Source: Sutcliffiella horikoshii
Lineage (GTDB): Bacteria; Bacillota; Bacilli; Bacillales; Bacillaceae_I
Assembly (NCBI RefSeq): GCF_008180725.1
Contig: NZ_VTEV01000007.1
Coordinates: forward strand, 183,266 to 247,265
Length of the DNA: 64,000 nucleotides
Reading direction: 5' to 3'
Below the pieces are notes generated by a model. That model was not told the DNA's origin, did no database searches, and worked only from the letters and a program-made list of their open reading frames with translations. This document shows positions 51,861 through 62,225 of the stretch, piece by piece (position 1 is the stretch's first letter; each line of letters begins with the position of its first letter). Made by a program: the position numbers and the translations under genes.

Positions 51861-52298
51861 TGAAATTTAGAAAAGCAATAAAAGAAGATAGTGAATCACT
51901 CAGTAAATTAGCTTATAAATCAAAGGCATATTGGGGATATTTAGAATCATTTATGAAACAATGTAAAAAGGACCTAAATATAACAGAGGATTATATAGAA
52001 GAACAACCTGTCTTTTTAGTACAATAATAAGATTATAGCATTCTATAGCTTCTCCATAACAAACTATAAACTCGAGGCATTGTTTATTGATCCAGATTAC
52101 ATCGGAAAAGGCATAGGGAAAATAATGTGGACTCATTTAATTAACAAAGCTAAAGAATTAGAAATGAATGAGTTTACGCTTGATAGCGAGCCAAAAGCAG
52201 AGGTTTTTTTAAAAATGGGAGCAATAAAAACAGGTTATTCTCCATCAACAGTTTTTCCAGATAGAAAATTACCCCTAATGAAAGTTCAAGTAATATGA
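51861..52298 (+). pseudogene. GNAT acetyltransferase, frameshifted
   Basis: ATG 51861 begins MKFRKAIKEDSESLSKLA..., running to VFLVQ, then TAA TAA at about 52025. Homology goes on one base later in another frame: NNKIIAFYSFSITNYKLEAL, FIDPDYIGKGIGKIMWTHLI (acetyl-CoA loop GKGIGK) to the stop at 52298. So one indel splits the GNAT. It could be decay or a sequencing slip at CAATAATAA. Confidence 0.75.
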
Positions 52299-52399
52299 GG
52301 TTTAATATTCCATTATCGAGCGCAAAAGTTTAACAAGAGCGAGAACTTGTTTTCTTTCTACAGCGAGTAACTAATAAATGTGAAAGGGGATATATTTTT

Positions 52400-52666
52400 A
52401 TGCCGTTTCATGAGTTTGGAATTATCCATGATTTTAATATTCGAAAAGATTATAGTTACTACTCTCCAGAAGAATATAGTTGTATTTCAGTGGATGATGA
52501 TCTCATTCAAAACTTTTCAGAGAGCAAAAGAAAAATGGTGAGCTATTTTCATTTGTATGAAAGACTAGGGTTTGGACTAGCATATTATGGAGTTTCGATT
52601 ATTCCACCAGAATCTTTATCATTATTTTATGAAGTTATTGTATCCTTTCCAAGCCTCAAAGAATAA
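52400..52666 (+). CDS. Small protein, unknown
   Basis: An 88-residue soluble protein, MPFHEFGIIHDFNIRKDYSY..., with SKRKMVSYFHLYERLGFGLA. ATG 52400 follows AAAGGGG. I cannot name a family. It lies in the AT-rich island between the broken GNAT and the PadR-MFS pair. Confidence 0.6.
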   Translation: MPFHEFGIIHDFNIRKDYSYYSPEEYSCISVDDDLIQNFSESKRKMVSYFHLYERLGFGLAYYGVSIIPPESLSLFYEVIVSFPSLKE

Positions 52667-53157
52667 AGTAAACTTACAGACTTAGCAGCAATAATTACCA
52701 AATCAAAAGAAGAAAAGAAATATTGATACACTTTGGAATTTAAAAAATAGTTTAATCAAGAATCTGGCGCTTTTCTGAAACAGAATCCGTCTTGGTGTCG
52801 TGCAATAATCGAATACTCCTTGCTTTTACCGTATGGATTATTCTTGCCGCTGTATTCCTTGAGTGACCTGTGCTCGCGCTAATTGTGCATTGAATCATAA
52901 CCTCCAAATGAAGAGCTAGAATCTTCGACAACTAATCACATAGAAAACCTCCTTTTATAATATAAATGCCATGCAGTTGGGCATGCCTCTCAATTATACA
53001 AGGAGGTTTTTATTTATATAGCTTATGCGGCTGGCTTACTCCGCAATTGGTGGCGCTTTTTCATCCGCAGGCTTAATAGTTTGCACTAGTGGCTCATTCT
53101 GTCCGTAATATTCACTCTGTAATTTAATTTATATTAAACTATTTTTGGGTACTACAT
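52667..53157. other. Degenerate intergenic with protein remnants
   Basis: No intact gene is seen. On the minus strand two sense-like fragments occur: SGKNNPYGKSKEYSIIARHQ at about 52760-52860 and a C-terminal piece EYYGQNEPLVQTIKPADEKA ending in TAA at 53036. The second is followed by a hairpin AAAACCTCCTT / AAGGAGGTTTT (52944-53010). These look like leftovers of genes lost when the island was rearranged. Confidence 0.5.
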
Positions 53158-53186
53158 TTGACATCCTTTAAATGTATCGTTATAAT
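53158..53186 (+). promoter_or_regulatory. Promoter of padR-MFS
   Basis: Perfect consensus: TTGACA (53158-53163), 17-base spacer, TATAAT (53181-53186). The PadR operator overlaps the spacer and -10. Confidence 0.85.
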
Positions 53187-53208
53187 ATATCGTAACGATA
53201 CATTTAAA
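53167..53208. promoter_or_regulatory. PadR-type operator
   Basis: Perfect 16-bp inverted repeat TTTAAATGTATCGTTA (53167-53182) and TAACGATACATTTAAA (53193-53208) with a 10-base spacer; contains the PadR-like ATGTnnn...nnnACAT ends. It overlaps the -10, so it is probably an autorepression site. Confidence 0.8.
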
Positions 53209-53220
53209 GGAGTGATTTGG

Positions 53221-53847
53221 TTGTCTGTTAAACAAATTATTTTAGGTATACTAAGCTGGAAAGCATCTACAGGGTATGAAATTAAGAATGAAGTTGAATA
53301 TAGTGGGCGACAATTAGGATGGGGAAAGATGAGCTATGGCTCTATATACCCTACACTAAAAGAGCTACAACAAGAGGGGTTAATTACAGTTCAAGAATCT
53401 AACACTACAAATCGTATTACAAAGGTATACGACATAACAAGTAAGGGATGGTTAGAACTTGAAAGTTGGATAGAAGAACCCTCTGCTTACCCTATTACAA
53501 AAGACGATTTATTAATTAAAATGAGTTTTTGGGATCACGTTAGGTCAAGTGATGATGATACTATTTTGATTTCTAAATTGGAGGAAAGGAAGAATGAAAC
53601 ACAAAATTTACTTAATCACTTTTTGCAATGGGAGAATAATGAAGTTTCTACGATTGGACGTGTTGCATTTTTTTCAATGGATTATGTTAAAAGTAAACTG
53701 GAAACAGAACTGAAGTGGATAGAGAAAACATTGACATCAATTAAAATTGGAGAAAATTTAAAAGCAAAGGACCCAAATAATTTAATCCGGAAATCCAGTA
53801 AAAGGAAACAAGGTTCACTAGAAATTAATGACTGGAGTGAATTATAA
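53221..53847 (+). CDS. PadR-family transcriptional regulator
   Basis: A 208-residue PadR regulator: winged-helix domain (residues about 5-80, ILGILSWKASTGYEIKNEVE, SYGSIYPTLKELQQEGLI) and a C-terminal helical dimerisation domain (Vir_act_alpha_C-like). TTG 53221 follows AAAGGAG. It overlaps the MFS gene by one base, and a long inverted repeat covers its promoter. It should repress its own operon until a drug-like ligand binds. Confidence 0.9.
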   Translation: MSVKQIILGILSWKASTGYEIKNEVEYSGRQLGWGKMSYGSIYPTLKELQQEGLITVQESNTTNRITKVYDITSKGWLELESWIEEPSAYPITKDDLLIKMSFWDHVRSSDDDTILISKLEERKNETQNLLNHFLQWENNEVSTIGRVAFFSMDYVKSKLETELKWIEKTLTSIKIGENLKAKDPNNLIRKSSKRKQGSLEINDWSEL

Positions 53848-55082
53848 TGGGCTATAAAGAGCTATTAAAAATAAATAGCTATCGAAATCTTTTTGTAGGT
53901 CAGGTTCTCTCTGACATAGGAAACTGGTTGACGTACATAATAATAATATCAATTTTTACGTATCAATGGAATTTACCTCCTTCAAAATTAGCTTTATTAA
54001 CAATTTTTATATCAATTCCTTGGATAGTATTAAGCCCTTTTTCGGGTATATTTTCAGATATGTTCGATAGGAAAAAAATAATGGTCGTTTGTGATTTTTT
54101 AAGAGCTTTACTAGTCATATTGCCAATCTTTTTTCAGTCCTATTGGGCTATTCTACTTATAATTACTCTGATTCACAGTACTGCGGTCTTTTTTGAACCA
54201 AGTAAGCAGTCTGCTATCAAAGAGTTAGTACCAGAACAAGGATTAATAAAAGCAAACTCATTAAGTCAACTTTCTAGTGAACTATCTAAAATTGTGGCAC
54301 CTTCGATAGGGGGGCTGGTTTTATTTTTTGGTAATACCTCCATTGCTTTTATTTTAAATTTTATTTGCTTTCTTTTATCTGCATCTCTTCTTTTAAAATT
54401 ACCTCATTTAAAAATTCAAGAACAACCAAAAAAAGAAGTAAAAGTAAATATACATGGACTATTATCTGGATTTAAATTTATAGTCTCAAGAAGTAAACTT
54501 TTATTATCTGTAATTTCAATGTTTTTTATCACATTTTTTATTTTTATAATAGATAGTTTTATTGCACTTTGGTCAAAGGGTGTTGGCATCCCTTCATCTT
54601 TATTTCCTCTTCTAATTAGTGCAATTGGTGTAGGTAGCTTAATAGGTGCTATAGTTGTTGGGAAATTTGGAGAAAGAATTTCACCAATAAAATTGAACCT
54701 ATTCAGTATTTTAGTTGTCGGTTTGCTTTTTTCTATTATAGGATTGAGTGGGGAATTGTTTGAACTACATTTTGTATTTTGGTTGTGTATTTGGAGTATA
54801 ATTGCATTAGTAGGATCAGCAGTCCCAATATCATTTGCGGTAGTACTTCAAACACAAACACCTTCTCATCTTATGGGAAGGGTTTACAGTGCATCTGAAT
54901 CGATTACTAATATTCCTATGTTTATTGCTCCTTTACTAGGAGCTTGGTTAATTAATTTAATTGGTATTGGCTATGTGTTTTTATCAGTTGGCTTTTTTTT
55001 CGTTTTATTTACTACAATAGGTTTGTTTTTTGTTCAAAATAGAGGTGCTCATGATAAACAGACTGAACTTGATGTAGTTTGA
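53847..55082 (+). CDS. MFS efflux transporter
   Basis: A 411-residue major facilitator with 12 hydrophobic segments, of the MFS_3/macrolide-efflux type (LFVGQVLSDIGNWLTYI at the start; SGIFSDMFDRKKIMVV loop 2-3; LVGSAVPISFAVVLQTQ). Its ATG shares a base with the padR stop. Likely exports a toxic small molecule, perhaps the product of the nearby peptide cluster, but this is speculative. Confidence 0.88.
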   Translation: MGYKELLKINSYRNLFVGQVLSDIGNWLTYIIIISIFTYQWNLPPSKLALLTIFISIPWIVLSPFSGIFSDMFDRKKIMVVCDFLRALLVILPIFFQSYWAILLIITLIHSTAVFFEPSKQSAIKELVPEQGLIKANSLSQLSSELSKIVAPSIGGLVLFFGNTSIAFILNFICFLLSASLLLKLPHLKIQEQPKKEVKVNIHGLLSGFKFIVSRSKLLLSVISMFFITFFIFIIDSFIALWSKGVGIPSSLFPLLISAIGVGSLIGAIVVGKFGERISPIKLNLFSILVVGLLFSIIGLSGELFELHFVFWLCIWSIIALVGSAVPISFAVVLQTQTPSHLMGRVYSASESITNIPMFIAPLLGAWLINLIGIGYVFLSVGFFFVLFTTIGLFFVQNRGAHDKQTELDVV

Positions 55083-55800
55083 CAATTTATAGTATGGATC
55101 GAAAAAAATAAAAATAAGTATTGGCTATTTTTCACATAGTTATTCAGTAATTTTAAAAGCACGGGGCTTTGCCCATACCATCAAGTTAATACCGATGATG
55201 GTTAAGAGTAGAGCACTATGAGCAAATATATCTGTGTTGAAAGGTCGTTGAATATAAAATCATATGCGTTGAAACAGAGAACTATAACGGTGAGGAAGAA
55301 CCTGAGAGGTATAGAGCTTTTAAAAAAGAAAGGAATTTAATGCATGTGTTAATAGCCTGATAGGCTAAGGAATAAATTGTTGGGTTATCCTTGCTTACTC
55401 ACGGCATAGAATATAAAGCTTGAATACCCAGTTTCTTAAGTAATATTTGGAATGTAACTTTTTTCATTTCGCTTCTATTGTCCGAATCAAGATTCAGAGG
55501 GTTTCCCTGAATTTTCTCGTTAAATAAGGCTTACTTTACCAACTCTTCGTCGTAGTAGCTTCTTAGTCAAGTCCATATTTATGTGTAAAATTTGTTACAA
55601 TGAGTTTTAATATAAGATGTGTTAGAGGGGTATGTTTTACGGTCTTAATCTTATGGGTTTAGGGTTTATTCATTACCACCTAGGGGATAATGAATAAATC
55701 CTTTTATGAATCTTTTAATGAAAGCGCTTTTTTGTTTGGGGAGTAAATAATTTTCGTGACAGTTCACCATAATTTCGAGTGTAGATTAGGCCAGTATAGC
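55083..55800. other. Intergenic, no gene; hairpin at 55664-55701
   Basis: No intact coding sequence is seen. CACGGGGCTTTGCCCATACC near 55160 resembles the end of an insertion sequence. TTTATTCATTA...TAATGAATAAA (55664-55701) forms a hairpin without a T run. Confidence 0.45.
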
Positions 55801-56950
55801 CTATAACGACTTTATAACTTTGAGATGGTTTAGATACTTTGACCTACTCCATTCTCCATCAATTTTCATCAGAACAAATATAATACGTATTGCAGATTGA
55901 TCGTTCGGGAAAATTTGGATTACCTTTTCTCTTCTCCTTATTTCCCTATTTACTCTTTCTAGCATATTGGTCGTACGTAAATGTGTGTCAAGCTCAGCTT
56001 TTTGAAAATGAAATTGCATTGCATCTTCAAACCCAGCATCTAACGTTTCAATTTCCTTAGTAAACCCTTTGAGATCATAATACTTATTAATGTAGGATGT
56101 TCTAAAGATTTCCTTGAGTTTTGTTTTTGCTTGGGAAGAGTTTTTTTTATGAAAGGTGTCCATTATATTCCTAAGAAAATGAACAAAATACCTTTGCCAA
56201 GAGGACCCTAAAAAAATTCTTTTATAGCAGACACTAACTCTGCATGTGCATTAGAAAACACCATCTTAGGAGATTGAATCCCTCTAGACTTTAAGTGATC
56301 AAAGAAATTAGACCAACTATCTTCTGATTCCCCGTGGGTACCCCTTAATCCAATAATCTCTCTATGTCCTTCTTCGTATACACCGCAAGCTATAAGTACC
56401 CCTTTTGAATCAAGCCTATAATTCTCACGAACTTTAATTTAATATACATTGCCTACATATATGTATGGATAATAAAGGGGTGTTCAATGGGCGGTTTCAC
56501 TACTCATTATCTATGAGATCCAATGATTTAGTGAGATTAGACACTAGTAATTTAGATACACTTTTTCCGCACAGTTCTTCTACAATCTTGGTAACTTTAT
56601 GAGATGAGAATCCATTTACAACCATCTAATCATAGAAAGAATTTGAGCTTGTTCGCATCGTTCATACTTTTGAAATACAGAAGTTTAAAATTTACCATCA
56701 AGAGTTCGGGGAACCTTTAATGTGAGTTAGCCAGTGCCAGTAATTAATTCACGTTCATAGTAGCCATTCCGATACCCTCTGTGGTCATCCGTTCTCTAAT
56801 GAGAGAGAGCATTAATATATTCATCCTTTTCTTTCTCCATAAGCGAATTCAAGACAAGGGCTAAAGATGCTTTTACCGGCGATCCTAAAGAGTTTTTTCT
56901 ACCTCAGCTTTAAGTTGTTCTAAATTTATTGTAATATTAATGTTGGTCAT
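55801..56950 (-). pseudogene. Decayed IS256-family transposase
   Basis: Minus-strand pieces in several frames: N-terminus MTNINITINLEQLKAEVEKT at 56950, then VTKIVEELCGKSVSKLL near 56560, GVYEEGHREIIGLRGTHGES near 56340, and the C-terminal 120 residues (DLKGFTKEIETLDAGFEDAM, NMLERVNREIRRREKVIQIF) as an intact frame 55801-56163. These match Mutator/IS256 transposases. Stops and frameshifts make it inactive. Ends of the element were not found. Confidence 0.75.
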
Positions 56951-57119
56951 TATCATTGCCTCCGTGTGTGATTGTTTTTCATCGAACACACTGTTACACG
57001 GACATTGATAATGGCCTTTCTTTTTAAACAATTATATAGACTTAATCATTTCTGCTCCCGAACCCTCTCCCCACCAATCGAACTATCTATCTACTAAAAC
57101 AAGTAGATAAACATATATA

Positions 57120-57700
57120 GATGATAATACATACCTTTCACAGAAGCTTTTATCCATGTAACATCCCATTTCCACACTTGATTTGGCTTTCGATAGCTAG
57201 CTTTCCGGCGAGCTATGTCTTTTACTTCATTCCATCCACGAAGGGGGGTATTCATGAAAAACTCGGAAAATTTAGATAACCAAGGTATTGTAAATGAGTT
57301 AAATCGCTAGCTTTGGTGCAATCTGAGAGGGGGGTAAATCAAAAAATCTTTCTTTCTACTATCTCTATTATTTCTCGTTTCTTCTAATGGTAGTATGTTT
57401 TTGGTACGGGTAGCGTGAAGGTGTTGATCCCCTTAAATTCTACCATCTTTCATAAGAGCTCACAGTTCGTACTTCAGTATTTAACTCCTTACATGCTTGA
57501 ATCATATTATATTGGGCACCACTCTGATCTAATTCTTGGATAAGTTCTACTGAAAGTGCTAGATCTAATAACTAATCACGCTTCCCCAGATCGCTTAAAC
57601 CATTTTTCTTAAATGTGATAACTCTGCAGCTTCTGCTAACACCTTCTCTTTTTTATTATCTTTTATTCTAACGTGTATCTCGTCCTTTTAAGCCCTTGAC
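57120..57700 (-). mobile_element. IS3-family remnant
   Basis: Minus-strand frame fragments: RKASYRKPNQVWKWDVTWIK and VKGMYYHLYMFI (57120-57250), an IS3-type DDE integrase-core piece around the first Asp, plus further fragments (NMIQACKELNTEVRTVSSYE near 57480) with stops. No intact ORF or terminal repeats are seen. Confidence 0.55.
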
Positions 57701-58264
57701 TTAACTACTTTGATTGATTTATTTAACGATTGTTTGGATTTAAACAAACATCACTCAATGATTCGATTTGTACTTGGGTATACCCCTTTCTTTATCAATT
57801 TTCAGCTTCACCCTCTCAAACTCCAGAAATGAGGTTTCCAGATAATTGAGCTATTTTCTCCATTAGTAGAGCGTGGGTTCAGTATCTTCTAATTATCAAC
57901 TGATTTATTGTTACGAATAAAATACTTTTAAGAATACATTCTTTTATTTTCCCCTATAAAGAATCCTTTTTTGAATTTTAGTGACGATTGACCTTCGTGT
58001 GGTTAATTAAACTTAACCCATAAAATCCTCTACGATTTCAATCTATAGTTAGAAAATAACAATAAATGTCGAATTTTGTAACAAGAAATTTATTGAAATA
58101 TTAGACAATATAAACTATTGTGTAAAATAAGTTGTTATTTAGGAATTTTTGGAATGAGTTGCATTTTTGAATCACAAAGTCTCCTCTTTAAATTTGAGGA
58201 TGTGTTATCTAATGTGCATGGTATATAAATAATATGCAGGAAGGGGTAGATCTATATTAATAAA
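57701..58264. other. AT-rich intergenic upstream of the peptide cluster
   Basis: No gene is seen. ACAATA-TAAAC-TATTGT (58105-58121) is a short inverted repeat that could be an operator for the cluster. No clear consensus promoter can be assigned. Confidence 0.4.
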
Positions 58265-59749
58265 ATGGAAGAACAAATAACAGGACGTATTTCATCTGTA
58301 CCAGATCGTTTATTACACGAAGAAATATTGGAACCACAATTTCGATATGAGCTTGATCATCTTTTTCAGGGATACATACAAATAGAACATGTAATGCTTT
58401 TGGAGTATATAAGGATGGGCTGGATTTCTGAAAAAGAGGGGAAGGATATAATAAAGCAACTTCAGTTAATTTCTCCAGCTACATTAGTAGCAAATCCACA
58501 AAAAAATATGTCAGATATTGCTTTTGCAATTGAAAGAACGGTAGATTCTTCTCTTTCTAATCCAGTACCATGCTGGCACCTCGATAGAAGTCGTAATGAT
58601 TTTCAGGCTTGTGCTCAATTGATTTTTGGTCGCCAGGAATGGTTACTTATAATGAAAGATTTTATTGAATTAATTAATTCAATGCATTCTGTTGCAATTC
58701 AATATAAGGAAATGTTGATGCCAGGTTATACACATTATCAAACTGCACAAGTTATCACACCTGGATTTTACTTATCAACAATAAATGAAGAGTTTATTCA
58801 ATCATTAAGTCGCTGGATTAGAGTATACGACGATATTAATCAGTGTCCACTTGGGTCGGGAGCTATGGCAGGTGTAGAACTTGATTGGGACCGTGATAAT
58901 CTTGCACGTCTTTTGGGGTTTAATAAGCCAAGGAAAAGTGCACTGGGAGCTGTTGCGTCACGTGAATGGGCCTTGCAAATGTCGTCTGAATTATCGATAT
59001 TTTCAGTTCTTATTTCCAGGTTTGTAACTGATTTAATTCAATGGGGAAGTATAGAAATGAATTTTATTGATTTACCTGATAATCTGTCAGGTATATCTTC
59101 TGCAATGCCTCAAAAGAAAAATTTTCCAATATTAGAAAGGATTCGGGGAAAAAGTGCTCATTTGGCATCATTCCATTTTGATATGGTACTAGGTCAGCGT
59201 AATACTCCTTTTACAAATTTAGTGGAAACATCTAAGGAAGCTGGTACACATTTGTTTACATTGTTTGTAACCACAAAGTCTTTAATAAGGTTGTTAAGAA
59301 CAGTGGTTGAGCATCTCACTTTTAATAAAGAACAAATGCTGAGAATATGTGAACGTGACTTTTTTGGAGGGTTTACCTTGGCTAATTTGCTAACTATTAA
59401 AAAGGGTATTCCTTATAGAAAAGCTCAAGTGATAGTCGGTCGATTTATAAAGAGTGCTTATGAACAGAAATTACTGCCCAGAGAAGTAAATGCTCAACTT
59501 TTGGAGGAAAAGTGTTCAGAGGAAGGGTTTATGGTAGGTGATATAAGCGATTTGCTTAAAGTAGTTTTTAATGCACGTGAAAATTTAAATTCTAAAAAAT
59601 CAGTTGGTTCTACCAATCCTGTCCAAGTAAATAAGTTATTGTTGAGACAAAAAGAAGAAATAAAGAGACTTACTGAGGAAATTGAAAAGCGTGAAGACGA
59701 ATTACAAGATGCAGAAGAATTAAGGGTAAATCTTTTAAATAATATTTAA
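58265..59749 (+). CDS. Argininosuccinate-lyase-like enzyme
   Basis: A 494-residue member of the fumarase/aspartase superfamily, closest to ArgH. Seen: HLDRSRNDFQACAQ (105-118, where ArgH has HxGRSRND), GYTHYQTAQVITPG (154-167, like GYTHLQRAQP) and the signature SGISSAMPQKKN (275-286) with the catalytic Ser. The Gly of the HxGRSRND motif is replaced by Asp. A C-terminal coiled coil (455-494, EEIKRLTEEIEKREDELQDA) is an addition. The family frees fumarate from N-substituted aspartates; linked to SbnA-like, ATP-grasp and NRPS genes, it is probably a building-block enzyme, not arginine synthesis. Confidence 0.8.
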   Translation: MEEQITGRISSVPDRLLHEEILEPQFRYELDHLFQGYIQIEHVMLLEYIRMGWISEKEGKDIIKQLQLISPATLVANPQKNMSDIAFAIERTVDSSLSNPVPCWHLDRSRNDFQACAQLIFGRQEWLLIMKDFIELINSMHSVAIQYKEMLMPGYTHYQTAQVITPGFYLSTINEEFIQSLSRWIRVYDDINQCPLGSGAMAGVELDWDRDNLARLLGFNKPRKSALGAVASREWALQMSSELSIFSVLISRFVTDLIQWGSIEMNFIDLPDNLSGISSAMPQKKNFPILERIRGKSAHLASFHFDMVLGQRNTPFTNLVETSKEAGTHLFTLFVTTKSLIRLLRTVVEHLTFNKEQMLRICERDFFGGFTLANLLTIKKGIPYRKAQVIVGRFIKSAYEQKLLPREVNAQLLEEKCSEEGFMVGDISDLLKVVFNARENLNSKKSVGSTNPVQVNKLLLRQKEEIKRLTEEIEKREDELQDAEELRVNLLNNI

Positions 59750-59768
59750 GTTTGGGAGAGAAAATGAT

Positions 59769-60806
59769 TTGTTGTATAAAAATATTGTTGATGTAATAGG
59801 TGATACTCCATTGGTTAAGATGAAATTAAATAACCAGTGTAAAGGATCTGTCTATGCAAAACTCGAACTTTTGAACCCATTTGGCATGAAAGATAGAGTG
59901 GCAAAACATATTATTCTTTCTGCCAAGTTATCTGGACAACTAAAGAAAAACATGCCTATTATTGAAAGTTCTTCAGGTACAATGGCTTGTGGAGTAGCGT
60001 TAGTTGGAAGGCATTTTGGACATGATGTACATATTGTTACCGATCCACGTATAGACTCTATTACTTATGCCAAATTAAAATCTTTAGGATGTCAAGTTCA
60101 TATAGTAGATAGGATGGGAAAAAAAGGATGGCAGAGTGCGAGGTTAGATCTTTTATACGAATTGCTAGTTAAATACCCAAACGCGTTTTGGCCACATCAG
60201 TATGAAAATCCAGACAATCCATTGGCTTATGAAGAACTAGCTAAAGAATTAATAACAGATTTAGGTAACATTGATTATCTAGTAGGTTCAGTCGGAAGTG
60301 GGGGCTCCTTGTCAGGAACTGCACGTGCATTAAAGCAATATAATCCAAATCTAAAAGTAGTGGCAGTAGATGCAGTTGGGAGCGTAATATTTGGACAACC
60401 GGACCGTCCTGATCGTCTCCAAGGTGGACTGGGTAATAGTTTAGTTGCTCCAAATGTGGATTTTAGTGTTATTGATTATATCCATTGGCTTAATGATGAA
60501 GAGGCATTTTCAGCTACTTTAGAGCTCTCACAAAATGAACATATTTTTGCGGGGAATAGTTCAGGATCAGTATATATAGTCTCTAAATGGCTTGCTAATC
60601 AAGTTAAATCAGGGTGTAATATAGTTTCTATCTTCCCTGATCGAGGTGATCGTTATACTGAGTCAATATATAGTAGTAATTTTATAGAACAGAGAGATCA
60701 TAGGCTTACTAAAATTACAAGAGAACCAAAAATGGTAAATCTGGATAGTGTTGTAACAACATGGTCATATTCAAGATTATCAGGAGTGAATCCACATGAA
60801 AAATAG
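59769..60806 (+). CDS. SbnA/CysK-like PLP enzyme
   Basis: A 345-residue PLP-dependent beta-replacement enzyme: GDTPLVKMKLNNQCKGSVYA at the start, PLP Lys41 in NPFGMKDRVA, ESSSGTMACGVAL (in place of the usual SSGNTG/xA) and SVGSGGSLSGTARAL phosphate loop. It resembles SbnA, which joins phosphoserine to an amino acid to begin 2,3-diaminopropionate synthesis, more than cysteine synthase. Start TTG 59769 follows GGGAGAG. It overlaps the ATP-grasp gene by 11 bases. Confidence 0.8.
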   Translation: MLYKNIVDVIGDTPLVKMKLNNQCKGSVYAKLELLNPFGMKDRVAKHIILSAKLSGQLKKNMPIIESSSGTMACGVALVGRHFGHDVHIVTDPRIDSITYAKLKSLGCQVHIVDRMGKKGWQSARLDLLYELLVKYPNAFWPHQYENPDNPLAYEELAKELITDLGNIDYLVGSVGSGGSLSGTARALKQYNPNLKVVAVDAVGSVIFGQPDRPDRLQGGLGNSLVAPNVDFSVIDYIHWLNDEEAFSATLELSQNEHIFAGNSSGSVYIVSKWLANQVKSGCNIVSIFPDRGDRYTESIYSSNFIEQRDHRLTKITREPKMVNLDSVVTTWSYSRLSGVNPHEK

Positions 60807-62019
60807 AATTGTATTTGTCGAAGCTAATACAACAGGTACTGGAATGATGGCAATAAAAAAGGCCATGAACCAAGGTTATGAGGTACTGTTTCTAACTAAA
60901 ACTCCTCATATATATAGTGGTCTTTATGAAATAGGGTGTAATGTAATAGTGATTAATACTAATTCTTTTAACGATATAAAGAATTATATTAATAATATGT
61001 TAGAAGAAACCGTGGGGGTTATGACAACTAGCGATTACTATCTTGAATCTGTAGCAAGATTAAATGAGTTTTTTGGATTTGTTGGGAATTCATATCTTGC
61101 TATTAAGAGTTGTCGGAATAAAGGGATTTTTCGTTCGCTTTCCCATTCAAATAACTTATATCAACCTAAGTTTCACATTGTTGAATCAATAGATTCTTTA
61201 AATGACATTTTTTCTGCAATTCAGTTTCCATGTGTGGTAAAACCAACTGAAGATAGTGGCTCAAATAATGTTCGACTTTGTTTTAATAGGGAAAATGTAA
61301 TAGAGATGACCAAAAAAATTCTTGATGATAAATATACATCAAGGGGACAAGAGAAAAAAAATGAGGTTCTAATAGAAGAGTATATAGAAGGGCCGGAATT
61401 CAGTGTGGAGATGTTTTCATGGGAAGGGAAATCTTCATGTATTGGTATAACAGAAAAAAGATTAACTGGATATCCATATTTTGTAGAATCCTCTCACGTT
61501 TTTCCATGCTCACTCTCGAAAGAAGCACAAATAGAGATCGAACAAACTGTTAAAACAGCGCTTAAACTTGTTAACTTTCGGTATGGTGCGTCACATTCAG
61601 AGGTTAAATGGACACCAAAAGGATGTATTATTATTGAAATTAATCCTCGGCTCGCTGGTGGTATGATACCAGAACTAATTCGCTATTCCACTGGAATTGA
61701 TCTACTTGAACAACAAGTGCTTAGTTCAATAGGGATCTCTCCAGAAATTAATCAGATTGTGTACAAAAAACATGCAGGAATCCATTTTCTTACTTCTAAT
61801 AAATCTGGGAATTTATCCCGAATTATAGGTATGGAAGAGATAAGTAAATTATCTAATGTTGAAGAAATAAAAATAAATTCTGAAATAGGTTCATTTGTTG
61901 AGAAACCTCGAAATTTTTCTCATCGTTTAGGTTATATAATTATAAGTGGTAAAAAATATGATGAGGTAGATAATTTATTAAAGAAGCTAGTAAAGAGGGT
62001 TTACATCGCAACTAGTTGA
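60796..62019 (+). CDS. ATP-grasp ligase
   Basis: A 407-residue ATP-grasp enzyme (carbamoyl-phosphate-synthase-like fold): N-terminal Rossmann part (RIVFVEANTTGTGMMAIKKA), ATP-binding core with FPCVVKPTEDSGSNNVRLC, EVLIEEYIEGPEFSVEM and the metal ligands in IIIEINPRLAGGMIPELI. Such enzymes form amide bonds via acyl phosphates, often ligating unusual amino acids in antibiotic pathways. ATG 60796 lies inside the preceding gene. Probably links a diamino acid or peptide of this cluster. Confidence 0.85.
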   Translation: MKNRIVFVEANTTGTGMMAIKKAMNQGYEVLFLTKTPHIYSGLYEIGCNVIVINTNSFNDIKNYINNMLEETVGVMTTSDYYLESVARLNEFFGFVGNSYLAIKSCRNKGIFRSLSHSNNLYQPKFHIVESIDSLNDIFSAIQFPCVVKPTEDSGSNNVRLCFNRENVIEMTKKILDDKYTSRGQEKKNEVLIEEYIEGPEFSVEMFSWEGKSSCIGITEKRLTGYPYFVESSHVFPCSLSKEAQIEIEQTVKTALKLVNFRYGASHSEVKWTPKGCIIIEINPRLAGGMIPELIRYSTGIDLLEQQVLSSIGISPEINQIVYKKHAGIHFLTSNKSGNLSRIIGMEEISKLSNVEEIKINSEIGSFVEKPRNFSHRLGYIIISGKKYDEVDNLLKKLVKRVYIATS

Positions 62020-62225
62020 GTGAATATTATAATTATTTTAATTATTATTCCTGTACAATTTTTTAAAAGAACTTTAAAAATCATGCTTCTAATTAGAAAA
62101 AACTAATATTATCAATATTTTTGAAAGGAAAAATTAGGTCTATTTTTATAATTTAGAAGTTTAATATTATATATATATATTATGCTGAGTTGTATTTAAT
62201 CTTAAATTTAGAGAGGGATAAAACA

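Noticed and set aside
55664..55701. Hairpin TTTATTCATTA...TAATGAATAAA as a terminator
   Set aside because: No T run follows and no gene ends nearby; it may be part of a decayed insertion sequence.
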